Of a stretch of 55,382 nucleotides of DNA, positions 48,609-55,382 are shown piece after piece. This DNA comes from Coprovicinus avistercoris. GTDB taxonomy: Bacteria; Actinomycetota; Coriobacteriia; Coriobacteriales; Atopobiaceae. The stretch is from NCBI GenBank assembly GCA_018714895.1, contig DVMQ01000010.1:1-55382 (forward strand). The letters are read 5' to 3'. The notes beneath the pieces were generated by a model that worked only from the letters and a program-made list of their open reading frames with translations, was not told where the DNA came from and did not search any database. The first letter of the stretch is position 1. Every line of letters starts with the position of its first letter. Both the position numbers and the translations under genes were made by a program.

Positions 48609-51519
48609 ATCGTTTTACGTGTCCCTCTTCAAGTATCGTTACATTTGAAGAGGGCAAACTATTGATAAATTGGCGTCCATAACTTTTTGTAACGAGTCGA
48701 GAATCTGCAAGTACGAGGACGCCTTTGTCTGTTGATGATCGAATCAATCGACCAGCCGCTTGCTTTACCGAAAGCACTGCCTCTGGAAGTGAATATCGCC
48801 ACCAAGCGCGCTGCTCCCTCCTGTCCCTCTCAAGTGAAAGAGGATCGGTTGGACTAGAGAAAGGCAATTTCGGAATAACCACGCACCGTAGCGTATCGCC
48901 AGCAGCATCAAAACCCTCCCAAAAGGCTTTAAGTGCAAAGAGGGAGAGGCTCTTCTCAGCGAGAAATCTATCGCGAATTTGTCGAACTCCGGCACCACGT
49001 TCATGCATTGCAAGATCAAGTCCCTTCTCAGCAAGAAGAGGCTTGAGCTTTTCGTATGTTCGTTCCATTTCTCGCCGGTTAGTAAACAGCGTTAAAACAG
49101 ACCCGCCCATACTTACATGAACATCCAAAAGAAGTTTTTCAAGCTCATCGAGATACTGTCTGTCGTTTGGCTGTGGCAAATCGCGTGCTATGACAACACG
49201 CATGTTTGAGTCGTAATCGAAGCTCGAGTCCAAACGAATCGATGAGTACAGGGAGCTGCTTAATCTATCAAGACCAACAGCATGTTTGAAGTGTGAGAAA
49301 TCATCTCCTACAGCAATTGTTGCTGAGGTAAAGACCACGCTCATCATCTCTGGCAACCATCGTTCTGCAAGCTCAGCACCTACATCGATCTTCTCTGCTA
49401 TTAAGGCTTCATTAGAGTTACGGTTGCGAGATCGCGTAACTTGGGCTGAATACACATAGCTATCATCTGTGCCTTCAATTACCAGACGAACGCCTTCCAA
49501 CAATCGTTCAAACACAGCTTTATGTTCGCCAAGATCTACTACAGCTTCTTTTACTGTTTCGACTGCTAACGCAGAAGCCTCACCGAGACATTTAACGGTC
49601 TCCTCGAGACTTCTGATAGCTGTTAAGCCGGCTTCGAAAACTCGTTCCCAAGCTTCATGCGAACGTTCTTCTGGACCAATCCAAACAGTCACTGCCTCAT
49701 AAGAGTTTCTTCTACCAGCAGCTTTAAGACTTACAAAATCGCCTACTTCTTCAAATAACTCGGCACACGCAAGTTGTGCACGCGATGCTGCTGAGGCAGT
49801 CTTTGTAAGTATTCCCTGTAATGTTGTTGCTGCTTCTACTGAAGAAGCCTGCACCATTAATAAATGAAGAGCTCCTGTTCTTGTACCACCAAGTGCTTCA
49901 AATGCAGCTCTCGTAGTTTGCGAAGATGCTTCACGCGCCCATTGTCTTCGAGCTTCTCCTTCAAAAGAATGTGCCTCATCGACAATCCAGTGACGTATGG
50001 GAGGTAAAACATTACCTTCAGCTTCAACATTGCGCAGAAGCAGCGAATGGTTCGTCACTACAATATCAGCACATGCTGCACGTCTCCGTGCACCGTGAAC
50101 TAAACATCCTTTTGAGAAAAAGGGACAGCGTGTTTTTTGACACTCTTCTGATGTAGTAGTAATCATCTGTCGTGGAACTGAGCGCCATCTAATACCGAGA
50201 GCATCCAGATCCCCTGAAGGGGATTGGCAGGCATACGCGAGCACTACCGCAAGAGCAGTCAGCATATCTTGTTCGATAGTATTTGTAGATTTGTTTTTCT
50301 CTTCGACCTGCTCTAAAGGCAACTCTCCGGTTATTGCGCGCATTACACGCAGAAGACATGGATAGTGCTCATACCCCTTGAGACTAAAAAACGTTAGGCC
50401 TTGAGGTAATGCTCTATCAAGTGCTGGGAGCTCATGAGATACAAGCTGATCAGTTAAGGCATTTGTTTTAGTTGCAATTCCTACCGTTACATTATTTTTT
50501 TGTGCATATAAAACCGATGGCAACAGATAGGCAATTGATTTTCCAACGCCCGTACCAGCCTCAATACAGCGATGTGTCGATGTTGCCTGTGCTTTGCGAA
50601 CTTCTTCTGCCATCTGCAGCTGTTCTGGTCTGCACTCAAAACAGTCATACATTTTCTGCACAATGCCACCAGGCGCAAATGCATCGGCAACTTCCTCAGA
50701 TGATGGAGCTACGGGCGGCCAGTCAAGCTCAGCGGCATCCTCATGCTGCTGATCATCCGTTGCATCGAGCAAATCTCTTCTTACTTGTTCCATTGAGAAG
50801 GTTGCTTCGGGGTTTTCTAATGCAAGATGTGTAAAGATTGGTCTGAACTGCCAATACACATCCTCATGCATGTTCGCTAAAACATTCATTAATCCCGCTG
50901 GCATATCAGAAAGAGCACAGAGAATAATTCTCCACATACCAGCTAATGCATCTACATCATCCATAGCGCGATGCGAAACTGCAGCGCATCCAAATGCTTG
51001 AGCCATATCCGACAGTCGATGAGATGAAAGACGCGGCAGAGCGATTCTCGACAAAGCTAGCGTATCGATCCAGTTTTCAGAGACATTAACGCCACCTTTT
51101 ACTTTTTCGATAAACGTCCTGTCGAAGGTGGCATTATGAGCAAGAACAGGAACGCCACCGACAAATTCGGCTAATTCTGCCACCGCTTTTTTTGGTGTAG
51201 GCGCATCTATAACGTCCGCATTTTTTATTCCCGTTAACTGCTTAATTTGTTCTGGAATCGGCTTGCCAGGATGCACAAATGTATGGAATCTATCTACTAC
51301 ATTCCGTCCATTTAATCGCGCGGCAGCTATCTCAATAAGTTCGCAGTTTTTGAAGGAAAGACCTGTTGTCTCAGTATCAAGGACAACCACATCCTCTTCC
51401 AAAAGTCCGAAATCTTGCTGAGAAGCACGCTCGGCAAGCGTATGGTAGGACGCTTTTATTCGAGCGGGTGTATCCGGAAGAATAAGTTCATCAAGGGTAG
51501 GACTTATTACATCGCTCAT
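48577..51519 (-). CDS. dinG: DinG-family helicase with N-terminal DnaQ-like exonuclease
   Basis: 980 residues. The N-terminal 3'-5' exonuclease domain (about 40-200) has VVLDTETTG, HNATFDRTFI and the HRAMDDVDAL Exo III motif. The XPD/DinG-type superfamily 2 helicase follows: Walker A EAGTGVGKSIAYL near residue 325, an Fe-S cysteine region (CQKTRCPFFSKGC... AACADIVVTNHSLLL), DEAH box VDEAHSFEGEAR and motif VI QAAGRLIRSS. It probably unwinds DNA during repair or R-loop/replication stress. The ATG (51517-51519) lies 1 nt after the ddl stop with GAGGCG upstream, so ddl and dinG form an operon. An 11-codon longer form would overlap ddl. Confidence 0.92.
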   Translation of the reverse strand: MSDVISPTLDELILPDTPARIKASYHTLAERASQQDFGLLEEDVVVLDTETTGLSFKNCELIEIAAARLNGRNVVDRFHTFVHPGKPIPEQIKQLTGIKNADVIDAPTPKKAVAELAEFVGGVPVLAHNATFDRTFIEKVKGGVNVSENWIDTLALSRIALPRLSSHRLSDMAQAFGCAAVSHRAMDDVDALAGMWRIILCALSDMPAGLMNVLANMHEDVYWQFRPIFTHLALENPEATFSMEQVRRDLLDATDDQQHEDAAELDWPPVAPSSEEVADAFAPGGIVQKMYDCFECRPEQLQMAEEVRKAQATSTHRCIEAGTGVGKSIAYLLPSVLYAQKNNVTVGIATKTNALTDQLVSHELPALDRALPQGLTFFSLKGYEHYPCLLRVMRAITGELPLEQVEEKNKSTNTIEQDMLTALAVVLAYACQSPSGDLDALGIRWRSVPRQMITTTSEECQKTRCPFFSKGCLVHGARRRAACADIVVTNHSLLLRNVEAEGNVLPPIRHWIVDEAHSFEGEARRQWAREASSQTTRAAFEALGGTRTGALHLLMVQASSVEAATTLQGILTKTASAASRAQLACAELFEEVGDFVSLKAAGRRNSYEAVTVWIGPEERSHEAWERVFEAGLTAIRSLEETVKCLGEASALAVETVKEAVVDLGEHKAVFERLLEGVRLVIEGTDDSYVYSAQVTRSRNRNSNEALIAEKIDVGAELAERWLPEMMSVVFTSATIAVGDDFSHFKHAVGLDRLSSSLYSSIRLDSSFDYDSNMRVVIARDLPQPNDRQYLDELEKLLLDVHVSMGGSVLTLFTNRREMERTYEKLKPLLAEKGLDLAMHERGAGVRQIRDRFLAEKSLSLFALKAFWEGFDAAGDTLRCVVIPKLPFSSPTDPLSLERDRREQRAWWRYSLPEAVLSVKQAAGRLIRSSTDKGVLVLADSRLVTKSYGRQFINSLPSSNVTILEEGHVKRFIESWRRSTH

Positions 51520-51520
51520 C

Positions 51521-52483
51521 TCACGCCTCAAAACGCTCAAATGCCAGTTCAATAAGCCTACGACAAAGCTCAGGGAACTCTATTCCTGCATGTCGCGCTG
51601 AGTCAGGAAGAAGAGAGGTTTCTGTCATACCAGGAATTGTATTTGTCTCGAGAATAACTGGCTCTCCATCTGCTGTAACAATGAAGTCAGACCGAGAAGC
51701 TCCCGCACAGCCAAGCGCTTTATGAGCAATAACGGCATACTCTTGTGCTTTTTTGTATATATCCTCATCTAGGCGAGCAGGGATAACATGATGTTTAGAC
51801 GGATCCTCGTACTTCACCTTGAGGTCGTAAAAATCTGCTCCTGTAACAACTTCAATTATTGGGAGAGCTTGCGGATCTTCATTGCCTAATACTGGGACAG
51901 TAATTTCTGTTCCTTCTATACATTGTTCTATAAGGGCAGAGCTACCACTACTTTGTGCTTTTGTTATTGCATCTTGGAGTTGATCTTCCTTTGTAACTTT
52001 TGTTACTCCAAAACTTGAACCATTACAGGCTGGCTTAACAAAAATTGGTAGTCCCAACCTTTCAACAAGGCTATGAAGTTCCTCTAATGAACACTTCTTA
52101 GAAGCTGATATTTCAATTCCTTCTGGAACAGGAATACCTGCTTCCTTATATACCTGTTTTGCAATGTTTTTCTCTGTTGCCATTGCGCTGGCAAGGACTC
52201 CTGAGAAGGTATAGGGGATATGTAGTATTTCACAAAGACCCTGAATACACCCATCCTCACCGTACTGTCCATGCATAGCTATAAACGCAACATCATAATT
52301 ACCTTGTGCGAGCTGTATAGTTGCACAGGAATCTGAGATGTCTATTACATCAATATTGATAAATCCAGCATCCTGCAAGGCTTGAGCACAAGCCTGGCCA
52401 CTTGCACGCGATATTTCTTTTTCATCGGACCAACCGCCAGTGATAAGAGCAACTTTACAGGTATCCAGTTTTATATCTCTCAA
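51521..52483 (-). CDS. ddl: D-alanine--D-alanine ligase
   Basis: 320-residue ATP-grasp enzyme making D-Ala-D-Ala for peptidoglycan. Landmarks are GGWSDEKEISRASG (N-terminal D-Ala site), MHGQYGEDG, the FVKPACNGSSFGV lysine loop, EQCIEGTEITVPVLG, the KYEDPSKHHVIPA omega-loop region, CAGASRSDF, and the metal-binding LETNTIPGMTETSLLP. The start is a TTG at 52481-52483 with AAAGGA 7 nt upstream; no ATG is near. It forms a two-gene unit with dinG. Catalytic residues look complete, and nothing suggests a D-Ala-D-Lac variant, though this was judged by eye. Confidence 0.95.
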   Translation of the reverse strand: MRDIKLDTCKVALITGGWSDEKEISRASGQACAQALQDAGFINIDVIDISDSCATIQLAQGNYDVAFIAMHGQYGEDGCIQGLCEILHIPYTFSGVLASAMATEKNIAKQVYKEAGIPVPEGIEISASKKCSLEELHSLVERLGLPIFVKPACNGSSFGVTKVTKEDQLQDAITKAQSSGSSALIEQCIEGTEITVPVLGNEDPQALPIIEVVTGADFYDLKVKYEDPSKHHVIPARLDEDIYKKAQEYAVIAHKALGCAGASRSDFIVTADGEPVILETNTIPGMTETSLLPDSARHAGIEFPELCRRLIELAFERFEA

Positions 52484-52662
52484 GGCCGATTCCTTTCATC
52501 GCGCCACATGGGCCTTATAGATCTATTCGCTAAGTTATCTCTTAGTCCTTCTGAAATGTAGAACTGTGTTTCTCTTTAACCTTCTTCGCTGGTATTCTTT
52601 TCCCGTGGGTCTTGAGGATACCCCCACTTAGATATTTAAGGAACTCAGAGACAGGTTTTATC

Positions 52663-53742
52663 ATGCATTCTGACCAGACTTCTCAAAATCGTTCTCTCAG
52701 CCCTTCAGAAAACAAGCTCACAACGATTCGTGATCTTACGCATGAGCAAATCGCAGACCTTATGGCTGAGTTTAAACAACCTGCGTTTCGCGTGAAACAA
52801 ATTGAAGATTGGATTTGGAACAAGCATGTTGAGAACTTTGACCAAATGACAAATCTTCCTGCGTCTCTTCGAGAGAAACTAGCCTCTCATTTTTCAATTG
52901 CGCTTTCTTCAGAAATTGCTCGTCAGGTTTCATCAGACGGATGCCGAAAGTATCTTCTTCAGTTTTCTGACGGTAATTCTGTCGAATGCGTTGGCATTCC
53001 TTCCAAGAATCGTCTTTCTGTATGTGTATCCACACAAGCTGGCTGCGGTATGAAATGTGCCTTTTGTGCAACAGGGAAGTCCGGTCTTTCCCGATCGTTG
53101 AAGGCAGAAGAAATATATGACCAAGTTATTCATGCACAAAATGATTTCGGTACACGTGTGAGTAGTGTTGTCTTTATGGGACAAGGCGAGCCTTTTGCAA
53201 ATTATGATGAAACACTCAAAGCACTAAGAATGTTAAATAAATCAGAAACACTTGGTATTGGAGCGAGACATTTAACTGTTTCCACTTGTGGCGTTGTTCC
53301 TATGATTCATAAATTTGCTAAGGAACCTGAGCAGTTCACTCTTGCTATTTCTTTGCACTCTGCCGTCCAAAAAACACGTGATGCCCTCATGCCTGGTGTT
53401 AGGAAATGGTCTTTGTTAAGGCTTTGGGATGCTATGCAAGCATATATTGATTTAACTGGGCGCCGTCCAACATATGAGTATGCACTTATAGCTGGTGTAA
53501 ATGACACTGAAGAGGAGCTTGCAGCGTTACGAGATTTTACCAGTGGCACATTAGCTCATGTCAACTTAATTATGCTTAATCATGTATCTGGTTCTCCATT
53601 TGAACCATCTTCTGAAGCAAGAGCGCAGCATTTTATTCAAACCCTTAATGCTGCTGGCGTTGATGCAACCCTACGCGACTCTCGTGGTTCTGATATCGAT
53701 GCGGCATGTGGACAGTTAAAACAGAAGTATTCTTCTAACTAA
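52663..53742 (+). CDS. rlmN: 23S rRNA/tRNA adenine C2-methyltransferase RlmN
   Basis: Radical SAM methylase acting on A2503 of 23S rRNA and A37 of some tRNAs. 359 residues from the ATG at 52663. The cluster motif CGMKCAFC (CX3CX2C) lies within STQAGCGMKCAFCATGKSG. The family motifs FMGQGEPFANYDETLKAL, HLTVSTCGVVPMI and SLHSAVQKTRD follow. The C-terminal LRDSRGSDIDAACGQL holds the catalytic Cys that resolves the methyl intermediate. A longer TTG-initiated frame begins at 52612 but has no better site. It is divergent from ddl, and the sequence contains a parS-like 16-mer at 52784-52799. Confidence 0.95.
   Translation: MHSDQTSQNRSLSPSENKLTTIRDLTHEQIADLMAEFKQPAFRVKQIEDWIWNKHVENFDQMTNLPASLREKLASHFSIALSSEIARQVSSDGCRKYLLQFSDGNSVECVGIPSKNRLSVCVSTQAGCGMKCAFCATGKSGLSRSLKAEEIYDQVIHAQNDFGTRVSSVVFMGQGEPFANYDETLKALRMLNKSETLGIGARHLTVSTCGVVPMIHKFAKEPEQFTLAISLHSAVQKTRDALMPGVRKWSLLRLWDAMQAYIDLTGRRPTYEYALIAGVNDTEEELAALRDFTSGTLAHVNLIMLNHVSGSPFEPSSEARAQHFIQTLNAAGVDATLRDSRGSDIDAACGQLKQKYSSN
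52784..52799. promoter_or_regulatory. Candidate parS centromere site
   Basis: CGTTTCGCGTGAAACA matches the parS consensus TGTTTCACGTGAAACA at 14 of 16 positions, including both GTTTC/GAAAC arms. It lies inside rlmN, 2 kb from parB. ParS sites typically sit within genes near parAB and the origin. Confidence 0.55.
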
Positions 53743-53771
53743 AGTCTTAGAACAAATGTTCTGGTTATGAT

Positions 53772-53804
53772 ATAGCCCTCATAAACATGAGGGCTATTAT
53801 TTAA
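53772..53804 (+). terminator. Rho-independent terminator after rlmN
   Basis: Perfect 11-bp stem ATAGCCCTCAT / ATGAGGGCTAT with a 4-nt loop, then TATTT on the plus strand. It lies 30 nt after the rlmN stop and just before the convergent small gene. Confidence 0.85.
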
Positions 53805-54049
53805 TACCCAATGCTATTCCATTTGTTTTGAATGTTCTGTTGATGTTCCCTCAGAAGCTCTGTATTAGCACTTCCATCATCCATGAGCACTTCTTGGTAC
53901 TTCATTATGTTCTGAAATGATGTTTTTAATGACTTTGCTGTTTGCTTCAATTGACACTTTGCTTTGTTATTCAGTAATAATTGATAAGCGCAAACAGCAG
54001 TGATACCTATTACGATTCCACTTGTTATGTATTTCGTTATTCCCTTCAT
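53801..54049 (-). CDS. Small single-pass membrane protein next to parB, function unknown
   Basis: 82 residues: one N-terminal transmembrane helix (ITSGIVIGITAVCAYQLLL, about 8-26) and a 55-residue polar helical tail (KSLKTSFQNIMKYQEVLMD...). I do not recognise a family; the shape is like YtxH-type envelope proteins. It ends two bases after the next gene, parB, on the same strand, so it is probably the last gene of the parAB transcript. Confidence 0.65.
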   Translation of the reverse strand: MKGITKYITSGIVIGITAVCAYQLLLNNKAKCQLKQTAKSLKTSFQNIMKYQEVLMDDGSANTELLREHQQNIQNKWNSIGY

Positions 54050-54050
54050 A

Positions 54051-54914
54051 TCATTCCTGCTCTAAAACTGAATGTGTTATTGAAGACAAAAGGCGCTCGA
54101 GATCTTCTTCATCTTTAAATTCAATTTCGATTTTATTTTTCCCTCTTACTTGTCTTACTTTGACATTCGCATCCAACGTTAAACGAAGTTGTCTTGCAGC
54201 TGTCTTATATGATTGAGGGGTAACAGTTCTTGTCCTTTTAGTTTCTTTCATGTCAGAAAATAACGGAGCAAGAGTTTCTGTCTGTCTTACAGATAATCCT
54301 TCATCGATTACTTTCTGAGCTAATTTAATTCTTCCTTCTTCATTTGATACAGCTAGAATTGCTCGAGCATGTCCTGCTGTTATTTTTCCATTTGCTATTA
54401 GATCTTGTACTTCGTTTGGTAAATCTAATAGTCTTAATGTATTGGTAATTGCAGATCTTGACTTCGATAATACTTTTCCAAGTTGTTCCTGTGTTAAACC
54501 ATTTTGCTCAATAAGTTGTTTATATCCTTGAGCTTCTTCAATTGGTGTCAGATCAGATCTTTGTAAGTTCTCAATCAAAGCAAGTTGAAATACTTCTTGA
54601 TCACTAATCTCACGGATAACAACTGGAACTTCTTCTAATCCAGCTATCTTTGCTGCCTGATAGCGTCTCTCTCCAGCGACAATTTCATATGTCTTTCCCT
54701 TTTTTCTTACTAGGAGAGGTTGAAGAATTCCATTATTTTTAATCGATTCAGCAAGCTCATTTAAAGCTGTTTCATCAAAGTTTTTACGAGGTTGACCTGG
54801 ATTTGGCTTAATCTGATCAATCTTCAATGTGTTATCTGCTTTTACTGCACCAACTTCATAGTTGGCCTCACCCATTAGGGATTCTAAGCCCTTTCCCAAA
54901 CCAGATTTAGCCAC
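54051..54914 (-). CDS. parB: Chromosome-partitioning protein ParB (Spo0J)
   Basis: 287-residue CTP-dependent DNA clamp that loads at parS and spreads. The N-terminal domain contains NPGQPRKNFDETALNELAESI, the CTPase core GERRYQAAKIAG, and the ENLQRSDLTPIEEAQGY box. The helix-turn-helix region reads LTQEQLGKVLSKSRSAITNTLRLLDLP, and the C-terminal dimerisation domain is short and charged. The start is GTG at 54912-54914 (GAGGTGG upstream), overlapping the parA stop by 8 bp. AT-rich codon use contrasts with the left half of the window. Confidence 0.95.
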   Translation of the reverse strand: MAKSGLGKGLESLMGEANYEVGAVKADNTLKIDQIKPNPGQPRKNFDETALNELAESIKNNGILQPLLVRKKGKTYEIVAGERRYQAAKIAGLEEVPVVIREISDQEVFQLALIENLQRSDLTPIEEAQGYKQLIEQNGLTQEQLGKVLSKSRSAITNTLRLLDLPNEVQDLIANGKITAGHARAILAVSNEEGRIKLAQKVIDEGLSVRQTETLAPLFSDMKETKRTRTVTPQSYKTAARQLRLTLDANVKVRQVRGKNKIEIEFKDEEDLERLLSSITHSVLEQE

Positions 54915-55382
54915 GGCTTACCACCTCTTTTGCTAAACGTGAATATGCTAGAGCCCCTTTATTTAATTTTGTATACATAGTGATTGGGAGTCCATGACTT
55001 GGTGCCTCTGACAGTTTTACACTTCTTGGTATTACTGATTTGAATACTTTCTCTCCAAAGAAGTTTTTAACTTCTTCGACAACTTGATTTGACAGTGTTG
55101 TTCTACTATCAAACATTGTCATAAGGACACCAAATATATCTAAATTTGAATTGAGTCTACTTTTTACCATTCTCATAGACTCAAGTAGCTTTGTTACACC
55201 CTCTAATGCGTAATACTCACATTGAATCGGGATGAGAAGACTATCTGCTGCAACTAATGAATTGACTGTTAGCAATCCCAATGATGGAGGACAGTCAATG
55301 AATACGTAGTCAAATTCATCTTTAATTGAATCAATCAGGCCTTTAAGGATTGTCTCTCTTGCCATTACAGAGACTAATTCAA
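54907..55382 (-). CDS. parA: ParA/Soj-type partition ATPase (C-terminal part, runs off the window)
   Basis: The reading frame is open to the end of the window, so the N-terminal part with the deviant Walker A motif is missing. Visible are YVFIDCPPSLGLLTVNSL (Walker B region) and IPIQCEYYALEGVTKLLE, followed by the typical C-terminal stretch FGVLMTMFD...VIPRSVKLSEAPSHGLPI. An internal ATG at 55363-55365 is not the true start. ParA forms nucleoid-bound gradients that segregate ParB-parS complexes. The gene is coupled to parB by an 8-bp overlap. Confidence 0.93.
   Translation of the reverse strand, partial: ELVSVMARETILKGLIDSIKDEFDYVFIDCPPSLGLLTVNSLVAADSLLIPIQCEYYALEGVTKLLESMRMVKSRLNSNLDIFGVLMTMFDSRTTLSNQVVEEVKNFFGEKVFKSVIPRSVKLSEAPSHGLPITMYTKLNKGALAYSRLAKEVVSRG

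Noticed and set aside
52612..52662. Upstream TTG start for rlmN
   Set aside because: It would add 17 residues unlike the family N-terminus, and no good ribosome binding site precedes it.

Overview
The window looks like a chromosomal segment from a Gram-positive, low-to-mid GC member of the Coriobacteriia. The best guess is the Atopobiaceae (Lancefieldella/Atopobium type). This is inferred from sortase-anchored proteins with VaFE-type repeats, an EFR1-type flavodoxin/ferredoxin protein, a paired WYL (PafB/PafC-like) locus, and parA/parB next to rlmN and ddl. It is not proven. By eye, base composition shifts from GC-rich on the left (gpmA, ABC genes, 27-33 kb) to AT-rich on the right (parAB). 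The parAB genes and a candidate parS site suggest that the right end lies near the replication origin.

Layout. 1-2.2 kb: start of a BcrA-like ABC ATPase, tRNA-Lys, an M29 aminopeptidase and tRNA-Gly. 2.2-9.1 kb: gpmA, a pair of ABC exporter-fold half transporters divergent from an AraC regulator, and an EamA permease. The same 18-bp dyad occurs in front of gpmA and between the ABC and araC genes. 9.1-15.3 kb: a CorA-like transporter with a membrane partner, a FUSC-family protein and a polar amino acid ABC importer. 15.6-19.5 kb: a large wall-anchored M60-like metalloprotease. 19.5-27 kb: an accessory stretch with a YafQ-type and a HigBA-type toxin-antitoxin module, a PadR/DUF1700 operon, two decayed genes, an AAA ATPase with upstream direct repeats, and a radical SAM protein. 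The higBA promoter carries a LexA-like box. 27-33.5 kb: a GC-rich accessory region with an unfamiliar 786-residue membrane protein flanked by four copies of a 19-bp repeat, gene remnants, an EFR1-type protein and HipBA. 33.5-38.5 kb: small regulatory and redox genes (TetR plus methyltransferase with identical operators, FMN reductase, a frameshifted permease behind a structured leader, DUF5714/ArsR, XRE).

38.7-43.8 kb encodes a 1657-residue surface protein with Cna-B/SpaA-like and VaFE repeats. 43.8-55.4 kb looks like core chromosome: an M28-like membrane peptidase that lacks the usual Glu pair, two WYL regulators, a DnaQ-DinG helicase, D-Ala-D-Ala ligase, RlmN, ParB and partial ParA.

Themes. 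Three toxin-antitoxin modules lie within 14 kb. DNA-damage elements (LexA-like box, WYL pair, DinG) recur. Two large sortase substrates suit a mucosal commensal. At least five genes show decay or frameshifts. I found no CRISPR array, rRNA or intact insertion sequence.
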